Positions 26,934-36,431 are shown, counted from the stretch's first letter. The stretch is 64,000 nucleotides of DNA from an uncultured Acetobacteraceae bacterium (GCA_946476985.1 CAMKWS010000002.1:185958-249957), one strand, 5' to 3'. The notes: generated from the letters alone by a model not told the origin. Numbers and translations are program-made.

Positions 26934-28307
26934 TTAACGCCGGTTAAAAATCCGCTTCAGCCTATCAGAAAGCTGGAACGCAATCTCCAGAGCTTGCTCT
27001 GCATTTAGGCGCGGATCACATAATGTCTCATAACACTTTGGCAGGTCTGCATCTGTCAAGCATTGTGGCCCACCTGTACACTCAGTGACATTATGACCCG
27101 TCATTTCTAGGTGAATACCACCCGGAACAGCCCCTGCCGCCTCGAACACATCCAAGAACCCAAGAATTTCACCAAGAACATGGTCAAATGCACGAGTCTT
27201 GTATTTATTGGAAGACGTTGTCGTATTGCCATGCATCGCATCGCAAACCCATGTCACTGTCCTGCCTGTCTTCTGCACAGCCTCTAAAAGAGGTGGCAAC
27301 AGGTCACGCACTTTATCATGCCCCATACGGGAGATAAGTGTGATACGCCCTGCCTCATCCTCTGGGTTGAGAATTTCCAGAAGCTTTTTCAGATCGTCAA
27401 TCTGCGTTGTCGGGCCAACCTTAATGCCAATAGGATTATCCACCCCACGCAAGAACTCAACATGCGCTTCATCTGGTTGGCGTGTACGATCACCAATCCA
27501 AACAAAGTGAGCAGAAAGATCGTAATAGCGCCCCGTCGTCTCATCTACACGGGTGAGAGCCTCCTCATATGGCAGCAAAAGTGCCTCATGAGAGGTGAAG
27601 AACTCCACTTCTTCATATTGTGGAGCATTATCTTCCAACCCGCATGCCTTCATGAACGCAAGCGTATCTTCTATTTGGGAGGCAAGCTCTTCATAACGCT
27701 CACCCTGCGGAGAGCGACGCACATAATCCAAGTTCCAACGATGCACTTCATGCAGGTTTGCATATCCCCCACGAGAGAACGCACGCAGCAAGTTCAACAC
27801 ACCTGCGGCTTGGAAATAGCCTGTCTCCATCCGTGCAGGGTCGGCCTTGCGGGATTCCGGCGTGAAGTCGAAGCCATTGATGATATCACCGCGATAGCAT
27901 GGAAGCTCTACGCCATCACGCACCTCCACAGCGGAAGAACGTGGTTTGGCATATTGCCCTGCCATACGGCCAATTTTCACCACAGGCACCTTCGCAGAGA
28001 AGGTCAGCACAGCAGCCATCTGCAACAGAACACGAAACGTATCGCGGACAATATCCCCTGTAAATTCGCGGAAGCTTTCTGCACAAGGACCGCCCTGTAG
28101 CACAAAAGCCTCCCCACGAGAGGCCGCGGCTAAACGCTGTTTAAGACGCCGTGCTTCACCCCCAAAAACAAGAGGAGGATAGCTTTGCAAACGTGTTTCA
28201 ACAGCGGCCAAAGCCTCACTATCTTCATAGATAGGGGTTTGCCGGATAGGGCGGGTCCGCCAGCTTGTAGGTGACCACATAGGCTGAGGCCCGTCTGTTA
28301 CATGCAT
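26934..28307 (-). CDS. 3-deoxy-7-phosphoheptulonate synthase, class II
   Basis: 457 residues. It condenses PEP and erythrose 4-phosphate, the first step of the aromatic pathway. Class II (plant/mycobacterial type) is shown by SWRTRPIRQTP near the N-terminus, QGGPCAESF, KIGRMAGQYAKPRSS, WIGDRTRQ and the metal-site VCDAMHGNT. The start is ATG 28307, set by TAGGAGAG six bases upstream; the longer frame adds eleven residues without family similarity. It is not next to aroKB. Feedback control is not readable from sequence. Confidence 0.96.
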   Translation of the reverse strand: MHVTDGPQPMWSPTSWRTRPIRQTPIYEDSEALAAVETRLQSYPPLVFGGEARRLKQRLAAASRGEAFVLQGGPCAESFREFTGDIVRDTFRVLLQMAAVLTFSAKVPVVKIGRMAGQYAKPRSSAVEVRDGVELPCYRGDIINGFDFTPESRKADPARMETGYFQAAGVLNLLRAFSRGGYANLHEVHRWNLDYVRRSPQGERYEELASQIEDTLAFMKACGLEDNAPQYEEVEFFTSHEALLLPYEEALTRVDETTGRYYDLSAHFVWIGDRTRQPDEAHVEFLRGVDNPIGIKVGPTTQIDDLKKLLEILNPEDEAGRITLISRMGHDKVRDLLPPLLEAVQKTGRTVTWVCDAMHGNTTTSSNKYKTRAFDHVLGEILGFLDVFEAAGAVPGGIHLEMTGHNVTECTGGPQCLTDADLPKCYETLCDPRLNAEQALEIAFQLSDRLKRIFNRR

Positions 28308-28437
28308 CTGCACTCTCCTATGGCTGCATCGGTGATACATTGAAAAGCACCACCATGTTCTTTCGTTAAAAGCATCGCTACTTCCGTTTTATGGCCGAAA
28401 TGTCATAGCTTTGGTAGTCGTAGAAATGTAATTTCGT

Positions 28438-28458
28438 TTATTAATATAGAATTAATAA
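28438..28458. promoter_or_regulatory. Inverted repeat upstream of DAHP synthase and small secreted protein
   Basis: TTATTAAT (28438-28445) and ATTAATAA (28451-28458) are exact inverted arms around a 5-base spacer. They lie in the divergent 294-base gap, 131 bases from the DAHP synthase start. Possible operator or just AT-rich symmetry. Confidence 0.35.
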
Positions 28459-28601
28459 CATTATTACCCTGATATCCTTACCCTATCTCCCTCTCATATT
28501 CCCTTCTCACTCAGGCCCTCATGGGAAAAGACTTGAATATAAGAGCCTCTGGGAGGATTATACCACACTAGAACTTATATTTTGTTAGGACGCTATCACA
28601 C

Positions 28602-29027
28602 ATGGCTTCGCGCTTTTCTTCCCGCTTCATGCGTCTCACCGCGATGACAGCACTAGGCCTAGCCCTTACGGCTCCGGCGTTTGTCTCGCGGGCAGAAGCG
28701 CAAACGATTCATTTTGCTCAACCTTATCAAGATGAACCTTCAACTCCATCGCAGCATACACCTGCGGCTACATCTCATGGCGGAGAGCATTTCCACTCCA
28801 CTGGGCGCCGTCCGCCTCCAGGCTATCAGGACATTCCTGAGCCAGACTTCCAAAATGGCCCAGACCCAGACCACCAAGCTAAAATTCGCTCTAACCGTGA
28901 CAGCGTAACAGGCGCTAACCTTGGTGCTTTTGGTAATGCATACCAAGATAGCAATCCTGCACAGAGCGGCCAAATGGGTGATGCTACCGGCAATGGCTGG
29001 GTTGCCCCACGCGGCAACGGATTCTAA
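28602..29027 (+). CDS. Small secreted protein of unknown function
   Basis: 141 residues. A signal peptide ends near residue 33 (SRAEA-Q). The mature part is polar and low in complexity, rich in Pro, His, Asn, Gln, Asp and Gly, with PGYQDIPEPDFQNGPDPDH. It has no cysteines and no membrane segment, so it may be intrinsically disordered. I do not recognise the family. ATG 28602 has TTAGGAC some ten bases upstream. The TAA overlaps the end of the convergent FUSC gene by four bases, so no terminator separates them. Confidence 0.7.
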   Translation: MASRFSSRFMRLTAMTALGLALTAPAFVSRAEAQTIHFAQPYQDEPSTPSQHTPAATSHGGEHFHSTGRRPPPGYQDIPEPDFQNGPDPDHQAKIRSNRDSVTGANLGAFGNAYQDSNPAQSGQMGDATGNGWVAPRGNGF

Positions 29028-31108
29028 GCGTGCCGTAAACCTTCTGCAAAAGTGAAGGTCTCTTTCAAAAACGCTTTGCTGGCATGATATTCAAACCGGA
29101 TGATCCTCAAAGAACCCATCCCTGATGCAATATCATGCCGCAAAGAAACATCCTGCGTCTCTAGAAACGCTTTCTCTAACATATGCTGCTCCTGCCAAAA
29201 GCGCTCTTCTGAAACAGGATGATCAGATATCGTTTCTTCTGTCAGATGGATAATATCACGCGTAAGCTGCTCACCTTCTTGCAATGAGCTCATAGGAACA
29301 CGCTGTGATGCTGCTAGGTCACGTAATGTCAGCAAGTTCCGGCCGACCGTCATAACAGCCAGCGTTCCCCGCACCATATCTTTTGTTTCATGTTCTGGAA
29401 TCTGCCCCGCAAAGCGGATCACCTGTTCCATTCGCTGAGTTGTTTCATCGACCCACCGCTTTTGGGCCTGCCTGCGCCCATCTTCTGGCGTATCAAGCCG
29501 GTGCAGCCCCTCTATCAATTGGCGACGCAACTGCACCCATGCTTGCTTGGCTGAAAACGGCAGAACAGTGCGGAAAACCTGCACCCCGCTCCATAAAGCC
29601 AACAGCAACGCGATCGATTGATTCACCCACTCAATTTCATCCATACGGCCTTGATTATCTAGCCCCAACACCCACGGGAAGAAATTCACATAAGATGCCG
29701 CCATCCCTGCTGTTGCTGGCCAGCGTAGAGCTAACCCTCCGAGGAACATTAATACCCCATAAGGGAGTGCAAAAATGGCATAATCGGAACTCAACGGCAT
29801 CACAATAAAAACAGGGATAATACTTGCTAGCACAGACCAAACAGCCCCGTAAAAGAAGCTACGGCTCACCAAGATCATATTATTCATGATAGCAAAACGT
29901 GCGCAGATCACACTTAGCAAGCTCAAATACGCCGCCCCATATGGCCAAGCTGTGACTTCCCAAATCAAAGCCCCAATCACCATAGCAGCGGCCGACCGCA
30001 CCCCATTCATACACGCAAAACGCATATCAACAGACCGCTTTATACGGAACTCCTTCTGCACACGCCGCCCCTTCACACCGGCTGAATGGGATTGTACAGC
30101 AGAGAGGAAATCCTCCAGCATGATCTCCACCCCAATCCCGGCAATACTAGCCTGCACACCATCACGGCTATCTAAAGGAAGATAGCGGGCTAGAGCTTCA
30201 CGATTTTCTGAGAGCATAGTTGTCAGCTGGGCTAAGCTAACATCAATTTTCTCAATATCTTTCAGACTTAAAGACAGCTCATCCAACTCTCGCGCAACAC
30301 GCTCCAAACCTTCTAAAAGAGGCGGCGGCAAATGAGGAGATGACGCTAAACGGGAATGTAAGCCCACCCCACGGGACAACACAAAAGCCACACGCCCTAA
30401 AGTTACATAAGCACGTTCAGCATCTTCATGTGCGCCATGAGAATCAATACGGATAAATTCCAGCTGATCATTTAATGCCTGCAAGTTCCCCAAAAGCGTA
30501 GAAAGCTGAGCAACTCCGCCCTCCTCCCGGCGAGCAACACAAGCTAATGCAGCAGCAGACTGAGCAAACAAGCTCGCTAATTTTTCTTGTAATTCTTGTC
30601 GGGCCTTCCGGTCTGCCCCTGGGACAGCGACCATCCCCGCAACCATTTCGCAGACCACGCCAATAAAAATATATGAGCCACGAGCCATGGCGATATAAAA
30701 CACATGGTCTGGCTGTTCTGCGGCACCAAGAGCAATGATCGCCCCCGTATATCCCGCTAGCACCATGGCATAACCACGGAAGCTCTCTACCAAACAAGCA
30801 AGCCCCGTACAGAGGCCTACCCATCCTGCTAATAACAGAAAGAAAACCCACGGATGCTGTGGCGCTAGCGCAATAAGGCCAATGCCCCCCACCATGCCAA
30901 GCACCGTCCCCGCAACACGCCAACGCCCTTTAGAAAGGCTCATTCCACGAGAGTTCTGGGCGACAATCCAAACTGTCATCCCCGCCCATTGTGGGGCGCC
31001 AAGCTCCATCCACAACGCAATAGCTACAGCTACTAAAGACGCAATCGTCGTCCTTAACGAGAAAAGGACGGCACTGAGATTAGTCGGCTGTAATTGCGGA
31101 AATTTCAT
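29024..31108 (-). CDS. FUSC-family transporter (AaeB/YccS-like)
   Basis: 694 residues. The N-terminal half opens with several membrane segments (LRTTIASLVAVAIALWM, AGMTVWIVAQNSRGMSLSKGRWRVAGTVLG). A soluble stretch follows (~175-345), then a second membrane block (~375-510) and a charged C-terminal helical region. This two-block layout is that of aromatic acid exporters and YccS-like proteins. Unlike the mdtO-like gene it has no adaptor or outer-membrane partner beside it. The substrate is unknown; export of aromatic acids is plausible for this family. Confidence 0.88.
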   Translation of the reverse strand: MKFPQLQPTNLSAVLFSLRTTIASLVAVAIALWMELGAPQWAGMTVWIVAQNSRGMSLSKGRWRVAGTVLGMVGGIGLIALAPQHPWVFFLLLAGWVGLCTGLACLVESFRGYAMVLAGYTGAIIALGAAEQPDHVFYIAMARGSYIFIGVVCEMVAGMVAVPGADRKARQELQEKLASLFAQSAAALACVARREEGGVAQLSTLLGNLQALNDQLEFIRIDSHGAHEDAERAYVTLGRVAFVLSRGVGLHSRLASSPHLPPPLLEGLERVARELDELSLSLKDIEKIDVSLAQLTTMLSENREALARYLPLDSRDGVQASIAGIGVEIMLEDFLSAVQSHSAGVKGRRVQKEFRIKRSVDMRFACMNGVRSAAAMVIGALIWEVTAWPYGAAYLSLLSVICARFAIMNNMILVSRSFFYGAVWSVLASIIPVFIVMPLSSDYAIFALPYGVLMFLGGLALRWPATAGMAASYVNFFPWVLGLDNQGRMDEIEWVNQSIALLLALWSGVQVFRTVLPFSAKQAWVQLRRQLIEGLHRLDTPEDGRRQAQKRWVDETTQRMEQVIRFAGQIPEHETKDMVRGTLAVMTVGRNLLTLRDLAASQRVPMSSLQEGEQLTRDIIHLTEETISDHPVSEERFWQEQHMLEKAFLETQDVSLRHDIASGMGSLRIIRFEYHASKAFLKETFTFAEGLRHA

Positions 31109-31162
31109 GCCGTCTCTCTTTACCGTCCTTCTCTCAAAGGTTTGCTCCTAAATGAGATAACC

Positions 31163-32557
31163 CTATGGCTGTTTATCTACCGAGCGTGTTGGCATCCGCA
31201 TTGTCACGAACTCCTCAGCAGAACTCGGATGTAAGGCCACTGTTTGATCGAGCTGCTTCTTTGTCAGACCAGCCGTCACGGCGATAGCCAGCATTTGAAT
31301 AATCTCTGGGGCATCTGGTCCAACCATATGCGCTCCCAGCACCACATCACTATCACGGTCCACCACCAACTTCATAAGGATCTTCCCTGCCCGTTTTGGC
31401 AGGGCCTGACGCATAGGGGTAAACCGTGATGTATAAATGGTCACATTATGCTTACGTATAGCTTCCTCTTCACTCAGCCCCACTGTGCCAACTGGAGAAG
31501 AGAAGAAGACAGCTTTCGGCAATGTCTCAAACGACCAAGACCGCCCCTGCGGAGCAAAAAGACGCTCTGCCAGAAGGTGGCCTTCTGCAATAGCGGTTGG
31601 TGTAAGATTATATTGGTCGCGAATATCGCCAATCGCATAAATGGATGGCACATTCGTTTTTGCATCCACCCCGGCGGCAACATGGCCATTTTCAAGCTTT
31701 ACACCTGCGGCATCCAACCCCAAGGAATCAACCGCAGCCCGGCGGCCTGTCGCCATAATGACAGCATCAACATCATATGTTGCGCCATCCTCCAACACGA
31801 GACGAACGCCCCCGCCCTCACCCAAGGCTTCCAGCCGTGCAGGTGATGTGCCCGGATGCTGCGTAATCCCGTATAGATCGATCAATTCCTGTACATGGGT
31901 GCGGACTTCTTCATCAAAGCCGCGCAATGGCAAAGGCTGGCGATAGAAAAGATCCACCTGCGAGCCCATCCCCGCCAGAATACCCGCAAATTCTACACCA
32001 ATATAACCACTACCAATCACAGCGACCTTCTTAGGCTGCGTTGGCAAATGGAATAATTCATCTGACGTAATCGCCAGTTCAGCCCCTGGAATACCCAACC
32101 GTACAGGCGTTGAACCTGTAGCAAGAACAATCTTCTTCGCACGTACACGCTGCACGGGTTCATCAGGCGCTAAAGGCGAAGGAGAAATCTCGATTGTATT
32201 CGCATCAATAAGGCGAGCATCCCCCGTGAAAAGGTCAATCCCCGCTTTTTGCAACATAGAGATATAAATGCCGTTTAATCGGTCAATCTCACGGTCTTTA
32301 CCAGCGATAAACTCTGCCCAGTTGAAGGTGGAGGGACGTTTTACATCCCAGCCAAAAGCAGGCGCATCCTCAATTAAACGACCGGTCTCAGCTGCATAAA
32401 CCATAAGTTTCTTAGGTACACAGCCTAAATGTACGCAGGTACCTCCCCAATGGCGGCGCTCGGCAATACCAACACGCGCTCCATTCTGTGCGGCAATACG
32501 TGCGCAACGCACCCCACCAGAACCAGCACCAATTACGAAGAGATCAAATTCCTGCAT
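31163..32557 (-). CDS. gor: Glutathione-disulfide reductase
   Basis: 464 residues. FAD-binding GAGSGGVRCAR at the N-terminus, the redox-active disulfide in GGTCVHLGCVPKKL, the NADPH-binding VIGSGYIGVEFAGILAGMGS and the C-terminal LHPSSAEEF with the catalytic His-Glu pair. The CVPKK motif favours glutathione reductase over lipoamide dehydrogenase. It regenerates GSH using NADPH in the cytoplasm. It is minus-strand, about 130 bases after fpr, separated by a perfect hairpin. Confidence 0.93.
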   Translation of the reverse strand: MQEFDLFVIGAGSGGVRCARIAAQNGARVGIAERRHWGGTCVHLGCVPKKLMVYAAETGRLIEDAPAFGWDVKRPSTFNWAEFIAGKDREIDRLNGIYISMLQKAGIDLFTGDARLIDANTIEISPSPLAPDEPVQRVRAKKIVLATGSTPVRLGIPGAELAITSDELFHLPTQPKKVAVIGSGYIGVEFAGILAGMGSQVDLFYRQPLPLRGFDEEVRTHVQELIDLYGITQHPGTSPARLEALGEGGGVRLVLEDGATYDVDAVIMATGRRAAVDSLGLDAAGVKLENGHVAAGVDAKTNVPSIYAIGDIRDQYNLTPTAIAEGHLLAERLFAPQGRSWSFETLPKAVFFSSPVGTVGLSEEEAIRKHNVTIYTSRFTPMRQALPKRAGKILMKLVVDRDSDVVLGAHMVGPDAPEIIQMLAIAVTAGLTKKQLDQTVALHPSSAEEFVTMRMPTRSVDKQP

Positions 32558-32638
32558 TACATTCGTCCTCGCCTATTACGCCCTTTGTAGAAGAGCAATC
32601 TCCCCTACAATTACTTATAGGCCTAGCTATATCCTAGC

Positions 32639-32672
32639 CTTTGGGCATCCTCGCAGGGGAGGATGCCCAAAG
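32639..32672 (-). terminator. Perfect 14-bp hairpin after fpr
   Basis: Arms 32639-32652 and 32659-32672 are exact reverse complements around a 6-base loop, starting 14 bases after the fpr stop. No T tract follows on the minus strand, so it may stabilise the 3' end or act as a weak terminator. Confidence 0.55.
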
Positions 32673-32686
32673 AAAACATGCTGTGC

Positions 32687-33580
32687 TTAACGCTCAGCAA
32701 ATGCCTTCTCGACAACATAAGACCCCTGGCGGCTCATATTGCCTTCTTCAAAGCCGCGCTCTTCGAGCAGCTTTTGTGTATCTGCCAGCATTTCTGGCGA
32801 ACCGCAGATCATGACACGATCATGCTCTGGATCGAGCTCATCAATGTTCAGATCACGGAAGATACGGCCATTATTGATCAGCGCGGTGATACGTTCCTGC
32901 ACAGGGAACTCCTCACGCGTCACAGCTGGGTAATATTTCAACTTAGCGGCAACATCTTCACCAAGGAACTCATGCTTCGGCAGAATGTTCTCGATGTAAT
33001 CCTTATATGCCAGCTCACCGCGCTCACGCACCGTATGGGTGAGAATAACATTCTCATAACGGTCATAAGCATCTGGATCCTTAATCAGGCTCATGAATGG
33101 TGCAAGACCTGTTCCTGTGGAGAGGAAATACAGGTTGCGGCCTGGTTTAAGATTATCCAGCAGCAATGTACCAACAGGTTTACGGCCGATCAGCACTGTA
33201 TCGCCCACCTTCACATGGCGCAGACGAGAGGTCAGAGGGCCATTTTCCACAGCAATGGAGAGGAACTCCATCTGCTCTTCATAGTTGGCAGATGCCAAAG
33301 AATAAGCACGCAGCAGAGGCTTACCCTCTACTTCAATCCCGATCATCGCAAACTGACCGTTAGAGAAGCGGAGCCCTGGGTCACGAGTCGTGGTGAAGCT
33401 GAATAGACGGTTTGTCCAATGGTGAACCTGCTGCACCTTTGCTGGGTACAAATGACCATATTCCTGCGTTGGGTCTTGCAAACGATACTGGCCTTCATGC
33501 CCTTCAAAAGGGACCAGACCTGTTAGCGGCTCATCAATCACAGGTGTAGGGGCGGCTTCAGAAGGGTAAGGCGTGGTCAT
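32687..33580 (-). CDS. fpr: Ferredoxin-NADP reductase
   Basis: 297 residues. FAD-binding RAYSLASANYEEQMEF, then the NADP-binding FLSTGTGLAPFMSLI, MICGSPEML and the C-terminal VEKAFAER. The N-terminus carries about 45 residues not needed in the E. coli enzyme. It shuttles electrons between NADPH and ferredoxin/flavodoxin and is linked to oxidative stress and Fe-S enzymes. Two symmetric elements lie just before the gene. It is followed by gor, another NADPH-dependent redox enzyme. Confidence 0.94.
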   Translation of the reverse strand: MTTPYPSEAAPTPVIDEPLTGLVPFEGHEGQYRLQDPTQEYGHLYPAKVQQVHHWTNRLFSFTTTRDPGLRFSNGQFAMIGIEVEGKPLLRAYSLASANYEEQMEFLSIAVENGPLTSRLRHVKVGDTVLIGRKPVGTLLLDNLKPGRNLYFLSTGTGLAPFMSLIKDPDAYDRYENVILTHTVRERGELAYKDYIENILPKHEFLGEDVAAKLKYYPAVTREEFPVQERITALINNGRIFRDLNIDELDPEHDRVMICGSPEMLADTQKLLEERGFEEGNMSRQGSYVVEKAFAER

Positions 33581-33613
33581 GGTCCGTCTTTGTCTCCAAA
33601 TTACAAGTTCAAC

Positions 33614-33644
33614 GATCTTATAAGATCAACCCGTCCTACGGGTT
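33614..33644 (-). promoter_or_regulatory. Palindrome and adjacent inverted repeat in the fpr promoter region
   Basis: GATCTTATAAGATC (33614-33627) is a perfect 14-bp palindrome, and AACCCG-N5-CGGGTT (33628-33644) is an exact 6-bp inverted repeat touching it. They start about 33 bases before the fpr ATG. TATAAG inside the palindrome could be the -10, with the second repeat over the -35 region, a layout expected for a regulator-controlled promoter. Confidence 0.5.
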
Positions 33645-33830
33645 TATTAGCAGCGTGGTACCGCGACAATCATCCACAAAGCACGCTATATAGCCGCGTG
33701 TCCATACTAAAAGATGTATCATCTATACCGCTCAATAGCCTTACCTTTTAACCTATTATTATCCAAAACGAAAAGTCGCCGTTGCCTTTTCTCTTGACTT
33801 ATTCCCCTTCTCCCTTCTGAAACACCTATT

Positions 33831-36350
33831 ATGACAAACCCTTCTCTGCCTCATGACCCCGCAGCCGACTCTTCGCAGTCCCCCGCTGAACGTGCACTCC
33901 AATACGCCGAGAATGCTTTTGGAGCGTCTCTTGGCATTACCCCGCGTGAGCGCACGGCCCTACTCCGACAAGTCGCACGCCGCCTAAATGCCGAGAAAGA
34001 AGACATCAACGAGGCAGAACTCCTTCACGCACTGTGCCAGGTCCGCCGCAGGAGCTGGGCAAATGGTCTCATGAATATGGCGCACCGTGCTGGAGATGTT
34101 TGGGTCCGCAAAGCAGATGTCCTCCTTGCGGCTGAACGCATTAATGACCCGCTCATCAGCCAAGAAGGGCTAAAAGCTGTTCTTGATAGCGTGATGGAAG
34201 AACGCTGGCGGGACATGGCAGAAACGCCACTACGCGTGCTGGATGATATGCGAGCTGATCTAGCAGACGTTGGCACCTTTCTCTCGGGCGCACAGATTGA
34301 ACGCCTCTCCCATAGCATTGCTCAAGCATTTGGCGGGGTTGATCTTGGCTTTGAAGATGAGCTCATTCTTGAAGAAGAGCGCCGCGCACGAGAGCAAGAA
34401 GATATTCGCGCACGCGCAGAAGCCCGCCGTGCACGCGAGCTACAAAAAATAAAAGACTGGGAAGAAACACTCATCGGCTTTGAACAAGTACCGGGTATTT
34501 TACATTGCTCCCGCCGTGAAGCCCTACGCTGGATTGCTGAAAATCGCCTCCCCATCGCCCGGCGTGACACCCAGCCAGATGGGCTGGAACTCTTTTATTT
34601 CGACCCTGCTGAGCTTAAAAAATGCCGCGCCCACCTCAATAGCTGGCGCAGAGGCTCCACTCATAGCCCTAAAGATGATGGTTATGATGACAGCCCCCAA
34701 GCGCGCAAAGGCAATGCCGCTATCGCCCGCGTTGCAGCGCTCGACCGCTTTGCAGCACATTTCCGCACCGCCCGCGCATTAAAACGCCGCATCACCCTCG
34801 TCACCGGCCCCACAAACTCCGGCAAATCTCACACGGCGCTAGAAGCTCTTGCTCAAGCAGAAAGTGGCCTCGCTCTCGCCCCGCTCCGGCTACTTGCTCA
34901 TGAGTTCCGTGAAGCTATGTTGAGCCGTGGGGTTGCAGCCTCTCTCACCACGGGAGAAGAACGCATTATCGACCCCACGGCACGTCATCTTGCCGCAACT
35001 GTAGAGATGTGCCCTTTCCATAACCCGGTTGATGTCGCCATTATTGATGAAGCCCAAATGCTCAGCGACCCCGACCGTGGAGCAGCGTGGACAGCCGCCA
35101 TTATGGGGGTGCCTGCTCGGCATGTCTTCATCCTTGGGGCACCAGATTGTATCCCGCTCGTCAAACGTATTGCCGAGCTCTGCAATGACCCTGTTGATGA
35201 GATCCACCTGGAACGTAAAAGCCCTCTCCGTCCCGCTGGCTCCATCGCCCTGACAGATCTCGGCAAGGGCGATGCCCTCATTGCCTTCTCCCGTCGTGAC
35301 GTGCTGGATCTCCGCGCAGAACTTATGGCGCATAACCGCCGCGTTGCCGTTATTTACGGCGCTCTCAGCCCAGAAGTCCGCCGGGCGGAAGCTGCTCGGT
35401 TTAATAATGGCGATGCAGATATCCTTATTGCAACAGATGCCATCGGTATGGGGCTGAACCTCTCTATTCGCCGAGTAATATTCAGCACATTACGCAAATA
35501 TGATGGCCGGCAAACACGTAATCTTGTTTCGCAAGAGGTAAAACAAATTGGTGGACGCGCAGGGCGTTTTGGGAAGCATGAAGAAGGGCTTGTATGTGTT
35601 TTAGATGGAGCAGGCCGCCCCAGCTTCATCCGCCATATGCTTGATGCCCCACCCGAGCCAACATTAGAGCTCCGCCCTCTTGTGCAGCCAGATGCAGATA
35701 TTGTCCAAGCAGTTGCTCAAGAAATGGGGACAGACAGCCTCTACGGTGTGCTTACCCGCATCAAACGAGCTGTTCTACGACCAGATGACCCCAATTACCG
35801 CCTGGCCGATATGGAGCAAGCCTTAGAGATCGCCGCCGCTTTAGAAGGTGTGGATGGTTTAGACCTCTCCACCCGGTGGACATACGCTATGTGCCCCATC
35901 AATACGCGTGATAACGGCATCCCCCGCCTTGTGGAATGGGCATCCTACCATGCGCGGGGCCAACATATTTACCCACCGGGCACAGGCCGTCTTCCCACGG
36001 CTGCCACCGCAGGGCGTGAGGAGCTAGAACGCGCTGAAAAGCGTCACCGTCGCCTTGTTACATGGCGTTGGCTGGCCATGCGCTTCCCCGAAAATTATCC
36101 AGACATCACTGCCGCAGAGCGCAATGCAACAATCTTAGATGAATGGATTGAGCAAGTTCTGCGCACACAAAGCCGCATGCGTGAAACCTCACGTCGTCAG
36201 CAAAGCCACCGTAAAGGAGGCCCGCGCGGCGCAACGGGAGCAAACTGGGGTAAAAAACCTCACAAGAAAGGCAAGGCCGCCCCAGCTTCTCGCAGCGGCC
36301 ATATCTCACGCAACAAAAAATCCCACCGCAAACAGCGCTCCTCCTCATAG
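33831..36350 (+). CDS. SUV3-like DEAD/DEAH RNA helicase with extended N-terminus
   Basis: 839 residues. Helicase core: GPTNSGKSHTA (Walker A, ~residue 325), IIDEAQML (motif II, ~406), TDAIGMGLNLSI (motif V region) and QIGGRAGRFG (motif VI), the arrangement of SUV3/Ski2-type helicases common in Alphaproteobacteria. Before the core lie about 300 residues, including a charged coiled coil (~180-220, EEERRAREQEDIRARAEARR). The tail after residue ~780 is very basic and Ser/Gly-rich and likely binds RNA. Mitochondrial SUV3 works with a nuclease in RNA decay; a similar role is inference. It stands alone. Confidence 0.85.
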   Translation: MTNPSLPHDPAADSSQSPAERALQYAENAFGASLGITPRERTALLRQVARRLNAEKEDINEAELLHALCQVRRRSWANGLMNMAHRAGDVWVRKADVLLAAERINDPLISQEGLKAVLDSVMEERWRDMAETPLRVLDDMRADLADVGTFLSGAQIERLSHSIAQAFGGVDLGFEDELILEEERRAREQEDIRARAEARRARELQKIKDWEETLIGFEQVPGILHCSRREALRWIAENRLPIARRDTQPDGLELFYFDPAELKKCRAHLNSWRRGSTHSPKDDGYDDSPQARKGNAAIARVAALDRFAAHFRTARALKRRITLVTGPTNSGKSHTALEALAQAESGLALAPLRLLAHEFREAMLSRGVAASLTTGEERIIDPTARHLAATVEMCPFHNPVDVAIIDEAQMLSDPDRGAAWTAAIMGVPARHVFILGAPDCIPLVKRIAELCNDPVDEIHLERKSPLRPAGSIALTDLGKGDALIAFSRRDVLDLRAELMAHNRRVAVIYGALSPEVRRAEAARFNNGDADILIATDAIGMGLNLSIRRVIFSTLRKYDGRQTRNLVSQEVKQIGGRAGRFGKHEEGLVCVLDGAGRPSFIRHMLDAPPEPTLELRPLVQPDADIVQAVAQEMGTDSLYGVLTRIKRAVLRPDDPNYRLADMEQALEIAAALEGVDGLDLSTRWTYAMCPINTRDNGIPRLVEWASYHARGQHIYPPGTGRLPTAATAGREELERAEKRHRRLVTWRWLAMRFPENYPDITAAERNATILDEWIEQVLRTQSRMRETSRRQQSHRKGGPRGATGANWGKKPHKKGKAAPASRSGHISRNKKSHRKQRSSS

Positions 36351-36376
36351 GGGGATATATTTGCTCAACACATTAA

Positions 36377-36407
36377 AAAAGGCAGGCCCTAAAAAGGCCT
36401 GCCTTTT
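36377..36407. terminator. Bidirectional terminator between helicase and lipoprotein genes
   Basis: AAAAGGCAGGCC (36377-36388) and GGCCTGCCTTTT (36396-36407) form a perfect 12-bp stem with a 7-base loop. Serves two convergent genes. Confidence 0.88.
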
Positions 36408-36431
36408 AAATATTTCTGCCTCTACCAAGCC

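Noticed and set aside
27318-28100. 260-codon frame opposite the DAHP synthase gene
   Set aside because: Antisense shadow of a well-supported gene.
32663-33406. 247-codon frame opposite fpr
   Set aside because: Antisense shadow of a well-supported gene.
33628-33644. The AACCCG-N5-CGGGTT repeat as a terminator for the fpr-gor direction
   Set aside because: It is upstream of fpr on the coding strand and divergent from the helicase gene, so there is no transcript for it to end. An operator is more likely.
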